From JBJELF01 sp051879015 (GTDB lineage: Bacteria; Bacillota; Clostridia; Lachnospirales; Lachnospiraceae): a stretch of DNA of 25,184 nt. Position numbers and translations under genes: made by a program. The stretch's first letter is position 1, and every line of letters begins with the position of its first letter. The notes below the pieces were generated by a model. That model searched no databases. It had not been told where the DNA came from and worked only from the letters and a program-made list of their open reading frames with translations. The stretch is from the NCBI GenBank assembly GCA_051879015.1, contig JBJELF010000032.1:1-25184 (forward strand). The letters are read 5' to 3'. This document shows, in pieces, positions 7,268 to 14,710 of this stretch.

Positions 7268-8257
7268 ATGAAAAAGAAAATGGCGATTTTGGTGAAGGAT
7301 TCACTTTATGGGAAACGTATGCTGCATTATTTTCATGCCAGAGAGAAGATGCCTTTTAGTGTTGTGTTATTTACGGATATAGAAGAAATGAAGCAGTGTG
7401 CAAAGGAACAAATTTTTGCTTTACTTTTAGCGGAGTATGAATATGGAAAAGAAGAGTTAAAAGATTGTGCGGAATTGATTGTAATGTTGAGTGATAGTCA
7501 AATGATGAATGCGGGGAGTTATCCGATGGTATATCGTTATCAGTCAGCAGATAATATTATAAAGGAGGTGATGCAATGCTATGAAATGACTGTTCCAAAT
7601 TCAGCTGCATCGTTGGAGCGTATTGGAGATTCTATGAAACTGGTGGGTGTGTATTCACCCTTGCACCGTTGTCTGAAGACATCCTTTGCATTGACCTATG
7701 GGCAGCTTTTGGCCAGAAAAGAACGAGTGCTTTATTTAAGTTTGGATGCTTTTTCTGGATTTGAATACTTGATGAACCAGAAATTTGGAGCAGATTTATC
7801 AGACGCAGTTTTTTATCAGCAGCAGGGCTCATTGGAAAATAAGTTGACAAGCATTGTCTGTACGGTGGGTCAGATGGATTATATTCCACCAGTGCGATGC
7901 AGTGAAGATTTATGGAGTATGGATAGGAATATCTTTTTAGAGTGCCTTCATACGCTGATGGATGCAGGATGCTATGATACCATTGTGTTTGATATGGGAG
8001 AAGGGTTTGGCAGACCTGAATTATTGTTGCCCTTGTGTCATTTAATCTATATGCCCATCAAGGAAGATCCTGTTTCGATGTGCCGTATGGAGGAGTTTGA
8101 AGAGACAATGAGATCAAAAGGATATGAAGTGGTGTTGGAAAAAATTCAAAAAATTATTTTGCCCTACTATCATTGTTTTGATCAGAAGCAGCTCTACGTA
8201 GAACAACTCTTATGGGGAGAATTAGGCGATTATGTAAGAAATTTGCTCAAACAATAA
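7268..8257 (+). CDS. tadZ: TadZ/CpaE-like pilus-localisation ATPase (degenerate ParA/MinD fold)
   Basis: This 329-residue protein resembles the CpaE/TadZ proteins that place the Tad machine in the cell. The N-terminal 110 residues look like a receiver-type domain (alternating strands, LLLAEYEY, IVMLSD). The rest resembles the ParA/MinD fold: a P-loop-like VGVYSPLHRCLKTSFALT at about 126-143, where the usual Gly-Lys-Gly-Gly residues are replaced but K137-T138 remain; VLYLSLDAFSGF near 154-165; and YDTIVFDMGEGF near 236-247 as the Walker-B-like strand. Such divergent P-loops are known in Firmicutes CpaE-like proteins. The gene has a GGAGG site before ATG, 58 bases after the peptidase, and tadA begins 9 bases after its stop. 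Whether it hydrolyses ATP is unknown. Confidence 0.78.
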   Translation: MKKKMAILVKDSLYGKRMLHYFHAREKMPFSVVLFTDIEEMKQCAKEQIFALLLAEYEYGKEELKDCAELIVMLSDSQMMNAGSYPMVYRYQSADNIIKEVMQCYEMTVPNSAASLERIGDSMKLVGVYSPLHRCLKTSFALTYGQLLARKERVLYLSLDAFSGFEYLMNQKFGADLSDAVFYQQQGSLENKLTSIVCTVGQMDYIPPVRCSEDLWSMDRNIFLECLHTLMDAGCYDTIVFDMGEGFGRPELLLPLCHLIYMPIKEDPVSMCRMEEFEETMRSKGYEVVLEKIQKIILPYYHCFDQKQLYVEQLLWGELGDYVRNLLKQ

Positions 8258-8266
8258 AAGGGGGTG

Positions 8267-9505
8267 ATGACAATCGAGGAGGAAGCTCTATTCGATATGT
8301 TGAAACAGAGAGTGCTGAACCAGATTGAAGTGCAGGGAGATCTTTCCGATGAAGAATTAAAGAATATCATTGAACAGACAGTGGTACAGGAAAGCCGTAA
8401 AACTTATATTTCACTTGAGCTGAAAAGTTATCTTTGCAGGAGATTGTTTGATTCACTGCGTCGATTGGATGTGCTCAGTGAATTGTTGGACGATGAAGAA
8501 ATTACAGAAATTATGGTCAATGGACCGAATCATATTTTCATTGAAAAACATGGACATATGAGTGACAGCGGAAAATGTTTTTCGTCACCGGATAAGCTAA
8601 ATGATGTGATTCAAAGTATTGTGGGTAAGGTCAATCGCCGCGTCAATGAGTCCATGCCCATTGCAGATGCCAGATTGGAAAATGGGGCAAGGGTAAATAT
8701 TGTACTGCAAAATATTGCGATCAATGGTCCAGCGGTCACCATTCGTATGTTTCCTCAGACACCAATCAGTATGGATCAACTTGTTGCATGGGGAACCATC
8801 AGCCGGGAAGCTGCTGAGTATCTAAGTGTTTTAGTGAAAGCAGGATATAATATGTTCATCAGTGGAGGTACCAGTTCAGGCAAGACCACATTCTTGGAGG
8901 CATTAGCTGGCTATATTCCGAAGGAGGAACGAATCATTACCATTGAAGATTCGGCAGAACTGCAGCTTCCGTTTTTACCCAATTTGGTACGATTGGAAGC
9001 GAGAATGGATGTAAGAGATCAAAGTTTGCAGGTCAGTATTCGTGATTTAATTCGAACAGCACTTCGCATGAAGCCAAGCCGTATTATTGTAGGAGAAGTT
9101 CGAGGCGGTGAGGCATTAGATATGCTTCAGGCCATGAGCACAGGACATGCTGGTTCTATGAGTACCGGTCATGGAAATAATCCCGTCGATATGCTGCAAC
9201 GCATTGAGATGATGGTTTGTATGGGAATAGAATTGCCGATATCTGCAGTCAGAAGACAGATTGCCTCTTCTATTGATATTTTAGTTCATGTAGGAAGACT
9301 GAGGGACGGAAGTCGAAAAGTATTGCAGATACAGCAGGTGATGGGAATACAGAATGGAGAGATTGTTACGGAAAACTTATTTGAGTTTCATGAGACTGGA
9401 GAAATGGAGGGAAGAGTGATTGGGAAAATGGTCTTTACGAAAAAAGAGTTGGCTCGCCGAGAGCAGCTCGAAGCAGCCGGACTCACGTTACCTGAATTTA
9501 GCTAA
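8267..9505 (+). CDS. tadA: TadA/CpaF type II/IV secretion ATPase
   Basis: This 412-residue hexameric ATPase powers Flp pilus assembly from the cytoplasmic side. Clear motifs (numbered from the GTG at 8264): the N2 region with EIMVNGPNHIFIE near 82-94, Walker A GGTSSGKTTF at 201-210, Asp box ITIEDSAEL at 225-233, Walker B RIIVGEVRGGEALDML at 273-288, and the His box TGHAGSMSTGHGN at 293-305. The start is ATG 8267 or GTG 8264, both just behind the AAAGGGGG site; the ATG is preferred. The end overlaps tadB by 86 bases in another frame, so the two are probably translationally coupled. Its only near alternative, a conjugation ATPase, is unlikely given the neighbours. Confidence 0.94.
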   Translation: MTIEEEALFDMLKQRVLNQIEVQGDLSDEELKNIIEQTVVQESRKTYISLELKSYLCRRLFDSLRRLDVLSELLDDEEITEIMVNGPNHIFIEKHGHMSDSGKCFSSPDKLNDVIQSIVGKVNRRVNESMPIADARLENGARVNIVLQNIAINGPAVTIRMFPQTPISMDQLVAWGTISREAAEYLSVLVKAGYNMFISGGTSSGKTTFLEALAGYIPKEERIITIEDSAELQLPFLPNLVRLEARMDVRDQSLQVSIRDLIRTALRMKPSRIIVGEVRGGEALDMLQAMSTGHAGSMSTGHGNNPVDMLQRIEMMVCMGIELPISAVRRQIASSIDILVHVGRLRDGSRKVLQIQQVMGIQNGEIVTENLFEFHETGEMEGRVIGKMVFTKKELARREQLEAAGLTLPEFS

Positions 9506-10205
9506 GATACAAAATAGTGTCAAATGGCTTGGGATTTGTTTTGTGTTGTCTATGACATTTTATCATCATCTTTTTCCTGCTTTGTTGGGAATGGCAGGTT
9601 TCCCCATTTATTGGAATTATGCCAAGAAAAAAAGAGAGGAAAAGAGAAAGCGGCAGCTGCGAGTAGAGTTGCGGGATGCCTTGCAGATTTTAGAGGGCTG
9701 GATTCAGGCTGGAAGTTCGATTGAGCGAGCTATGATTTATACAGAAAAGGAACTAAGAACACTGTTTCGTGAAGACTGTGAGATAGTAGAGGCTTTTCAT
9801 ATGATGAATGGAGGTATTTCTATCAATCGCAGTGCTGAGGAGGTATGGTGTGAATTTGCCCAAAATAGTAATTTGGAGGAAGCTGAAATTTTTTCTCATA
9901 TCTTTGGATTGGTGCGCCGCAGAGGCGGAAAGTTGTCGGAGATTTCTACTCATGTGATTCATCAAATTACGACCAGTATTGCGACCGAAGAAGAAATTCA
10001 AACTATGATACAGGGAAAAAAGTTAGAGATGCGTGTGATGTGTGTAGTACCGATTTTCATTTTGCTGTATATGAGTTTGTTTGGCGCAGATATGATTCAG
10101 GTTATGTACACAACTTGGATAGGTAAAATCATCATGACTATTTGTCTGTGTGTTTATGTGAGTGCATGGATTTTGGGAGAGCGGATGGTCAATGTAAAGG
10201 TATAG
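9420..10205 (+). CDS. tadB: TadB-like inner-membrane platform protein (T2SF domain)
   Basis: TadB and TadC form the membrane platform on which TadA pushes pilin subunits. This 261-residue protein has two close membrane segments (about 36-66), a basic linker (KKKREEKRKRQL), a T2SF helical domain (about 85-205, ALQILEGWIQAGSSIERA, then LVRRRGGKLSEI near 164-175) and two C-terminal helices (207-222, 236-255). No ATG precedes the first helix. TTG 9420 has a good GGAGG site (9406-9410) 9 bases upstream and gives the full N-terminus, but places the first 86 bases inside tadA in a different frame. The next ATG, near 9552, would cut the first membrane segment. Family call is firm, start is moderate. 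Confidence 0.85.
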   Translation: MGKWSLRKKSWLAESSSKQPDSRYLNLAKIQNSVKWLGICFVLSMTFYHHLFPALLGMAGFPIYWNYAKKKREEKRKRQLRVELRDALQILEGWIQAGSSIERAMIYTEKELRTLFREDCEIVEAFHMMNGGISINRSAEEVWCEFAQNSNLEEAEIFSHIFGLVRRRGGKLSEISTHVIHQITTSIATEEEIQTMIQGKKLEMRVMCVVPIFILLYMSLFGADMIQVMYTTWIGKIIMTICLCVYVSAWILGERMVNVKV

Positions 10206-10215
10206 GGATTTCAAA

Positions 10216-11655
10216 ATGACGGGAATATTTGTGGGAAATATAGTATTGCTTCTGGGATTGGCGATTTTTGCCAGAATAAAGCCGGAGTACCGAAAAAAAA
10301 ATTTTTTGGAAGCAGTCGGGAACTGGCTGGGAGACTGGACTAATGTGCTTTTAAATAAAAGTCGAATGTCATGGTACCAGACAGGAAAGAAAAAAGAGAT
10401 TAACACATTAAAGGCGCTTTATCCTTCTGAGTCAGTAGAGGATAAATGGAGAGAAAGAAATCAAAATAGATGGAGCCTAGTGTGGGGAGTTCTGCTTAGT
10501 GGTTCTTTGTTAGGTTTTTTTGGCTCTGTACAAAATAATGATTTGGTGAGTTTGTCCCGTAATGAGTTGATAAGGCCAGAATTTCAAGAAGGCAGCAGTA
10601 AAGTAGAAGTTCAAGTAGATTATGGTGAACAGACAGAAAAGATTACAGTCAATATAGAGGAACAGAAACCAGATGAAGAGCAGGTTCAAGTCTTATTAGA
10701 TGATGCATTTCAAAATTTATGCAGTGAAATTTTAAATGAAAATAGTAGTTTTGACGAAGTCCGAGGCAATTTGGATTTGCCAACGGAAGATTCTGCAGGA
10801 GTGAAGGCAGTCTGGAAAAGTCTGTCTCCGGAGTGGATAAATGATAGAGGACAGATTGTAGCGGAGACGATTCCGGAGAGTGGAGTAGTGGCAACTATGG
10901 AAGTCACTTTAAGCTATCAGACACAGAAGGCAATTTATCAGCTGTCTATGCAGTTATTTCCAGAGGAGAAGAATTGGAATTGGCTTCAGAAGCAGATTGA
11001 AAATTCGATTCTGGCTCAGAATGAGTCTGAAGGAGAGGTAATCATACTTCCAGAAGAGATTGAAGGAATTACTCTTCAATGGAGTCCAGTTTCGGATTAT
11101 ACCTGGCAGATAGTAGCTGTGCTGTTACCAATATTGGCGGGAATGTTATTTGTACTGCAGAGTAAACAGCTAGAGGAAGTTTATAAGAAAAGAACCGAGC
11201 AGATGAATCGAGATTATTGTCATATTGTGACGGTAATGGCTATGCTGCTTTCTGGCGGTATGACAGTTCGAGGTGCATGGCGTCAGGTTGTTGTCAATTA
11301 TGAGACGGATAGAGAAAAAGGATATGAGATGAAATATGCTTATGAAGAGATGAAGTTGACTTTGATGCAGTTGGGAAATGGTGTCAGTGAAAGCCAAGCT
11401 TATCATCAATTTGGACAGCGCTGCAAAAGTTATCGCTATATGCGTTTTTCTCATTTGTTGGAGCAGGGATTAAAACAAGGCAGCCTGAATATGGAAAATT
11501 TGCTGGAAGAAGAGGCAATGAGAGCTTTGGAAGAACGTAAAAATGAAGCCCTAAAGAAGGGTGAAATGCTGGAAACAACCATGTTAATTCCGATGTTTTT
11601 CATGTTAGGAATTGTGCTTGTCGTGTTGATGGTACCGGCATTTATGTCTTTTTAA
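10216..11655 (+). CDS. tadC: TadC-like platform protein with a large extracytoplasmic Ig-like insert
   Basis: The C-terminal part (about 325-479) is a T2SF domain typical of TadC: VMAMLLSGGMTVRGAWRQVV near 340-360, LEQGLKQGSLNMENLLEEEA near 415-434, and a final helix. At 479 residues it is much longer than usual TadB/TadC proteins. Helices at about 3-20 and 87-105 are followed by about 190 soluble residues (106-295) before the next helix (298-315), so this block should face outward. Within it, residues about 180-245 (a DLPT-type start, GVKAVWKSLSP with W200, DRGQI, then beta-rich VATMEVTLSY) look like the atrophied bacterial Ig domains of surface proteins. That domain match is by eye. It begins 11 bases after tadB with a weak RBS. 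Confidence 0.8.
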   Translation: MTGIFVGNIVLLLGLAIFARIKPEYRKKNFLEAVGNWLGDWTNVLLNKSRMSWYQTGKKKEINTLKALYPSESVEDKWRERNQNRWSLVWGVLLSGSLLGFFGSVQNNDLVSLSRNELIRPEFQEGSSKVEVQVDYGEQTEKITVNIEEQKPDEEQVQVLLDDAFQNLCSEILNENSSFDEVRGNLDLPTEDSAGVKAVWKSLSPEWINDRGQIVAETIPESGVVATMEVTLSYQTQKAIYQLSMQLFPEEKNWNWLQKQIENSILAQNESEGEVIILPEEIEGITLQWSPVSDYTWQIVAVLLPILAGMLFVLQSKQLEEVYKKRTEQMNRDYCHIVTVMAMLLSGGMTVRGAWRQVVVNYETDREKGYEMKYAYEEMKLTLMQLGNGVSESQAYHQFGQRCKSYRYMRFSHLLEQGLKQGSLNMENLLEEEAMRALEERKNEALKKGEMLETTMLIPMFFMLGIVLVVLMVPAFMSF

Positions 11656-11674
11656 AAAAGGAGGTTTTTAGAAT

Positions 11675-11848
11675 ATGAATCAAAAGACAATTTGGGAAGA
11701 TGAAGAGGGATTTGGCACATTAGAGATGGTGTTGATTATTGTGGTATTGATTGCATTTGTTTTGCTGTTCAAAAATCAGATTCAGGAGTTACTTAACACA
11801 ATTTTTGAAAAAATCAATAGTAATGCAAGAGACATTTATGGAAAATGA
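11675..11848 (+). CDS. flp: Flp1-like pilin subunit
   Basis: A 57-codon gene encoding a short pilin: a charged leader (MNQKTIWEDEEG), then FGTLEMVLIIVVLIAFVLLF and an amphipathic tail ending in ARDIYGK. Cleavage after G12 by the A24 peptidase encoded at the start of the locus would leave Phe at +1 and Glu at +5, as in type IV pilins. The hydrophobic helix runs from about residue 18 to 32. It is typical of the Flp1-like family in Clostridia. It has the strongest ribosome binding site in the locus (AAAAAAGGAGG at 11654-11664), consistent with a major structural subunit. Its end overlaps the next start by 11 bases. Confidence 0.88.
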   Translation: MNQKTIWEDEEGFGTLEMVLIIVVLIAFVLLFKNQIQELLNTIFEKINSNARDIYGK

Positions 11849-13508
11849 GAAAAAAAAGCAGGGAAGTATTACCGTCTTTTTAAGTCTCATGTTAGTGGTG
11901 TACCTTGGATTTTATTTTGTTTTGTTGGAGTCAGCGCGGCTTTATGGATTGGAATGGGCAGCGCAGGAGCAGACCAATGTCGGTGTGGATTCTGTGATGG
12001 CGGAATGGAGCAGAGAAGTATATGAATCATATGATTTATATTTATTGGATACTGGATATGGTTCTGCACAATCTCAGTTAGGAATAGCAGAACAGAATTT
12101 TCTAAACTATGCCAATAAGACGGTCGATAGAATAGCGGGAATGGATTTTTTTCAAGTAGAAACAACAAGCGCTCAGATAGTGGAGATTCAGAGTGCCTTA
12201 GATGCAGAAGTGTTTCAGAATGCCATTTTAGAATCAATGCAGGAGAACAGCTGGCTGGGACAAATTAACTTTTGGATGAAACATCAAACAATTTTTGATG
12301 TGGAGACAGAATATCAGACAAAACTGGATGAGGCGGAGGATATTTATCAACAAGATTCTCAATTATGGGAAGGCATCGATTTCGATAACTTAGATCATGT
12401 TGACGATTTTGAAGATTCCAACAATTCAGAATACCTGGATGATTTTCAAGGAGAGTATCACTTAGAGGTGGAGGAAGAGAATACTGATATACAAAATGTA
12501 ATTCGCTTGATGCCTATGAAGATGATAAATGTAGAGAGTGATTCTGCTGAGCAGATTTCTTGGCTGGCTGAGAGAGTATTGCGGCTGATGATACCAGAAA
12601 ATGTTGTTTTGTCGGAGGCAACGATTATGAAAGAATCTCTTCCGTCAGAGTTATTGCAGGATAGCTATGATAGGTCTTTTTCTATGCAGGATAAAATAGA
12701 GCAGTTTGCTTTTTTAAATCAATATATTTGTGATAAGTTTACCTGTTTTACAGATTCATTGAGTTCGGAAGAGGAAAAATTGGATAAGTCAGAGGGACTT
12801 GATGAATCAAAGGAATTAAGTAAAGAAAATATACAGCCAGAGGAGCAGAAGGGAATCGCATATCAAATTGAATATATTTTATATGGAAAGGATTCAGATA
12901 AAGCAAATTTATCTGCTGTAGTCAATCGTTTGTTGATTTTGAGAACAGCACTAAATTTGTTTTCAATCCAATCATCTGCAACAAGAGTAAATGAAGCAAA
13001 GGCTTTGGCAGCTACAGTCACAATATTTTTTCCAGTGCTTGCTCCAGCATATGAGGCGGTTGTATTGTTGATAGAGACTGGGTGGGCATGCGGTGAAGCG
13101 GTTGTGGATATCTCTGATTTACTGAAGGGAGAAAAAGTACCGATTCATAAGAAAGAGAGTGAATGGAAACTAACTTTATCCGATGCTTTGAAGACCGTCA
13201 TAGGAAAAGGTTTGAAGGAAGAAAAGACGGAGAAAACAGAAGAGTCTGAGGGAATGAGCTATAAAGAATATTTGACGTTGTTATTGTGTCTATACAATTC
13301 TGATGAGTTGACTTTACATATTATGGACGTCATACAAAATCAAGTTCGTTGTACTGTTCCTGCATTTTATATTCAAAATTGTATTTTTTCTATTTCGATC
13401 GAGAGTGAGAGTACAGCAGTACCGAGGTTTTGTCAATTTATGCGTACGGAAAATTATAGTTGGAAAAAAAGTGCAAGCTATCAATATTATCAATCAATAA
13501 AAAAATAA
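11838..13508 (+). CDS. DUF5702 domain protein of the Tad locus (putative minor pseudopilin/surface component)
   Basis: A 556-residue protein with a type IV pilin-like start: KKQGSITVFLSLMLVVYLGF, then FVLLESARLYG. The membrane helix spans about residues 12-31 and is followed by a long exported region. This N-terminus (GSITVFLSL...LLESAR) is typical of DUF5702 proteins found in Clostridial Tad loci. The exported part has a very acidic stretch near 170-215 (repeated Asp/Glu/Asn), a second acidic block near 315-335, and a hydrophobic stretch near 390-430 that could be another helix. The start is ATG 11838 (MENEKKK), overlapping flp by 11 bases with no good ribosome binding site, suggesting coupling to flp translation; a longer reading from 11751 lies in the flp gene. 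Function unknown. Confidence 0.75.
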   Translation: MENEKKKQGSITVFLSLMLVVYLGFYFVLLESARLYGLEWAAQEQTNVGVDSVMAEWSREVYESYDLYLLDTGYGSAQSQLGIAEQNFLNYANKTVDRIAGMDFFQVETTSAQIVEIQSALDAEVFQNAILESMQENSWLGQINFWMKHQTIFDVETEYQTKLDEAEDIYQQDSQLWEGIDFDNLDHVDDFEDSNNSEYLDDFQGEYHLEVEEENTDIQNVIRLMPMKMINVESDSAEQISWLAERVLRLMIPENVVLSEATIMKESLPSELLQDSYDRSFSMQDKIEQFAFLNQYICDKFTCFTDSLSSEEEKLDKSEGLDESKELSKENIQPEEQKGIAYQIEYILYGKDSDKANLSAVVNRLLILRTALNLFSIQSSATRVNEAKALAATVTIFFPVLAPAYEAVVLLIETGWACGEAVVDISDLLKGEKVPIHKKESEWKLTLSDALKTVIGKGLKEEKTEKTEESEGMSYKEYLTLLLCLYNSDELTLHIMDVIQNQVRCTVPAFYIQNCIFSISIESESTAVPRFCQFMRTENYSWKKSASYQYYQSIKK

Positions 13509-13550
13509 GAAAGCTCTCCAGGCAGTTGATGGCAGCTTCTTTCGATTTTT
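13509..13550 (+). terminator. Possible terminator after the DUF5702 gene
   Basis: GAAAGCT (13509-13515) can pair with AGCTTCTTTC (13534-13543) with a bulge, followed by GATTTTT. The stem is imperfect; it might give partial termination, raising flp over the downstream tadE-like genes. Confidence 0.35.
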
Positions 13551-13569
13551 CGTACCTTAAATATACATC

Positions 13570-13610
13570 GCTATTCAGTCAGATAGACCTATGTTTACTG
13601 GCTGAATAGC
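13570..13610 (+). other. 13-bp hairpin inside the Tad locus
   Basis: Arms 13570-13582 and 13598-13610 pair at all 13 positions (one G-T) around a 15-base loop, without a T-tract. It ends just before the ribosome binding site of the first tadE-like gene. It could be a processing or stabilising element. Confidence 0.55.
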
Positions 13611-13628
13611 AATACAAAAGGTAGATTC

Positions 13629-14345
13629 ATGAAAGGCATTAAAATGAAACAAGAAGGGAGTATTACTGTTGAGAGTGCATTGATTATTCCAGTTTTTTGC
13701 TTTGTCATGTTGACAATTCATTCTATATTTTGGTTAATGGAAATTCAACTGCATGTGCAGGAGGGGATGAGAAATGTATGTCAGCAGGGCTGTATCTGTG
13801 GCAGTACAAATTATATTGTAGATTTTGTAAAATATCGTTATTGGTTTAAAAAATCAGTTGATGAGGATTGGTTGGATTCTTCATGGATTGATGGTGGAAA
13901 AGATGGTGTATGGCTGCTTGGGAATGTGACTTCCAATGATTGTCTTCAGCTTCGAGTTTATTATAAAGTAAAGATTCCATCTGTACCTATTACAATTTCC
14001 TGTATGCAAAAATATGAACAGCGTATCAATAATGGGAAAGAGGGAAGTGAGGAGGAAAAACATTATGTGTATGTTACAGAACAGGGAAGTGTGTATCATA
14101 CATATTTGGACTGCTCTTATCTGCAGCTTGATGTGAGTGGTGTGGAATATAAAGAAGCAGAAAAAAGCTATGCTCCATGCGGAATTTGCGGCGGGCAGAC
14201 TCATGGTCAAGTTGTATATGTTACGCGGGAGGGAACTGCCTGGCATAGTACATTGAATTGTTATACACTGACTCGCAAGATTCATTGTGTAGAATTAGAA
14301 GAAGTGGAGGGACTTGCTGAATGCAGCCGTTGTCAAAATCGATAA
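13629..14345 (+). CDS. TadE-like pseudopilin with duplicated Cys/His C-terminal module
   Basis: The 238-residue protein starts like TadE/TadF pseudopilins: EGSITVESALIIPVFCFVML, with Glu at +5 after the probable peptidase cut behind G10. The helix spans about 17-38. Residues about 51-130 form an exported domain with several Cys (C51, C55, C57). The C-terminus (146-238) contains two copies of one module: a VYVT strand, Gly, H157 or H206, a Cys five residues later (C162 or C211), and a C-x-x-C pair (C184/C187 or C232/C235). This resembles small zinc-binding CysHis modules at the ends of some Firmicutes proteins. An AAAGGTAG site lies 5 bases before ATG 13629. It overlaps the next gene by 25 bases. 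Role of the tail unknown. Confidence 0.78.
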   Translation: MKGIKMKQEGSITVESALIIPVFCFVMLTIHSIFWLMEIQLHVQEGMRNVCQQGCICGSTNYIVDFVKYRYWFKKSVDEDWLDSSWIDGGKDGVWLLGNVTSNDCLQLRVYYKVKIPSVPITISCMQKYEQRINNGKEGSEEEKHYVYVTEQGSVYHTYLDCSYLQLDVSGVEYKEAEKSYAPCGICGGQTHGQVVYVTREGTAWHSTLNCYTLTRKIHCVELEEVEGLAECSRCQNR

Positions 14346-14710
14346 ATGAGCAGGGAAGTATGACGATAGAGTTAGCGCTTCTATGGGGAATAGTCTTAGG
14401 TATGCTGTTTCTATTTTTATATCTGGGATTGTTAGAACGAGATCGTTTTGTGCTCAAACAATTTTGCCGTATGAAAGTAAATGCTTATGTGAGAGCCCTA
14501 GATCAGGAAAAAGAAGAGAATTTGGAAGAAGAAATCAATATGTGGAAGCAGGAATTTGAAGAGGCAATGTTGATTGCGGAGATTGGAAGCTGTAGTGTCA
14601 CTCAAAAAAATTCTCAGGTTAATTTAGTTTGCGAGGTAAAATGTGTATTTCCGTTTTTTAATTGGACGGTTGAGTATCAGGTACAGGAAAGGAAGGTGCG
14701 TTTGTCATAG
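14321..14710 (+). CDS. TadE/TadF-like pseudopilin
   Basis: A 129-residue protein with pilin-type N-terminus: NEQGSMTIELALLWGIVLGMLFLFLYLGL, given here by parts as G12, E17 at +5, and a helix from about 18 to 42. After the helix comes a short exported domain rich in Glu and a final beta-rich part. Size and layout fit TadE/TadF pseudopilins. ATG 14321 has a GGAGGG site (14306-14311) 9 bases upstream, inside the previous gene, so translation is coupled. Its stop shares a base with the GTG start of the FHA gene. Confidence 0.72.
   Translation: MQPLSKSINEQGSMTIELALLWGIVLGMLFLFLYLGLLERDRFVLKQFCRMKVNAYVRALDQEKEENLEEEINMWKQEFEEAMLIAEIGSCSVTQKNSQVNLVCEVKCVFPFFNWTVEYQVQERKVRLS

Noticed and set aside
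11751..11837. Extended N-terminus of the DUF5702 protein
   Set aside because: These codons lie inside the flp gene in another frame, and the family begins with a short charged leader before GSITVFLSL.
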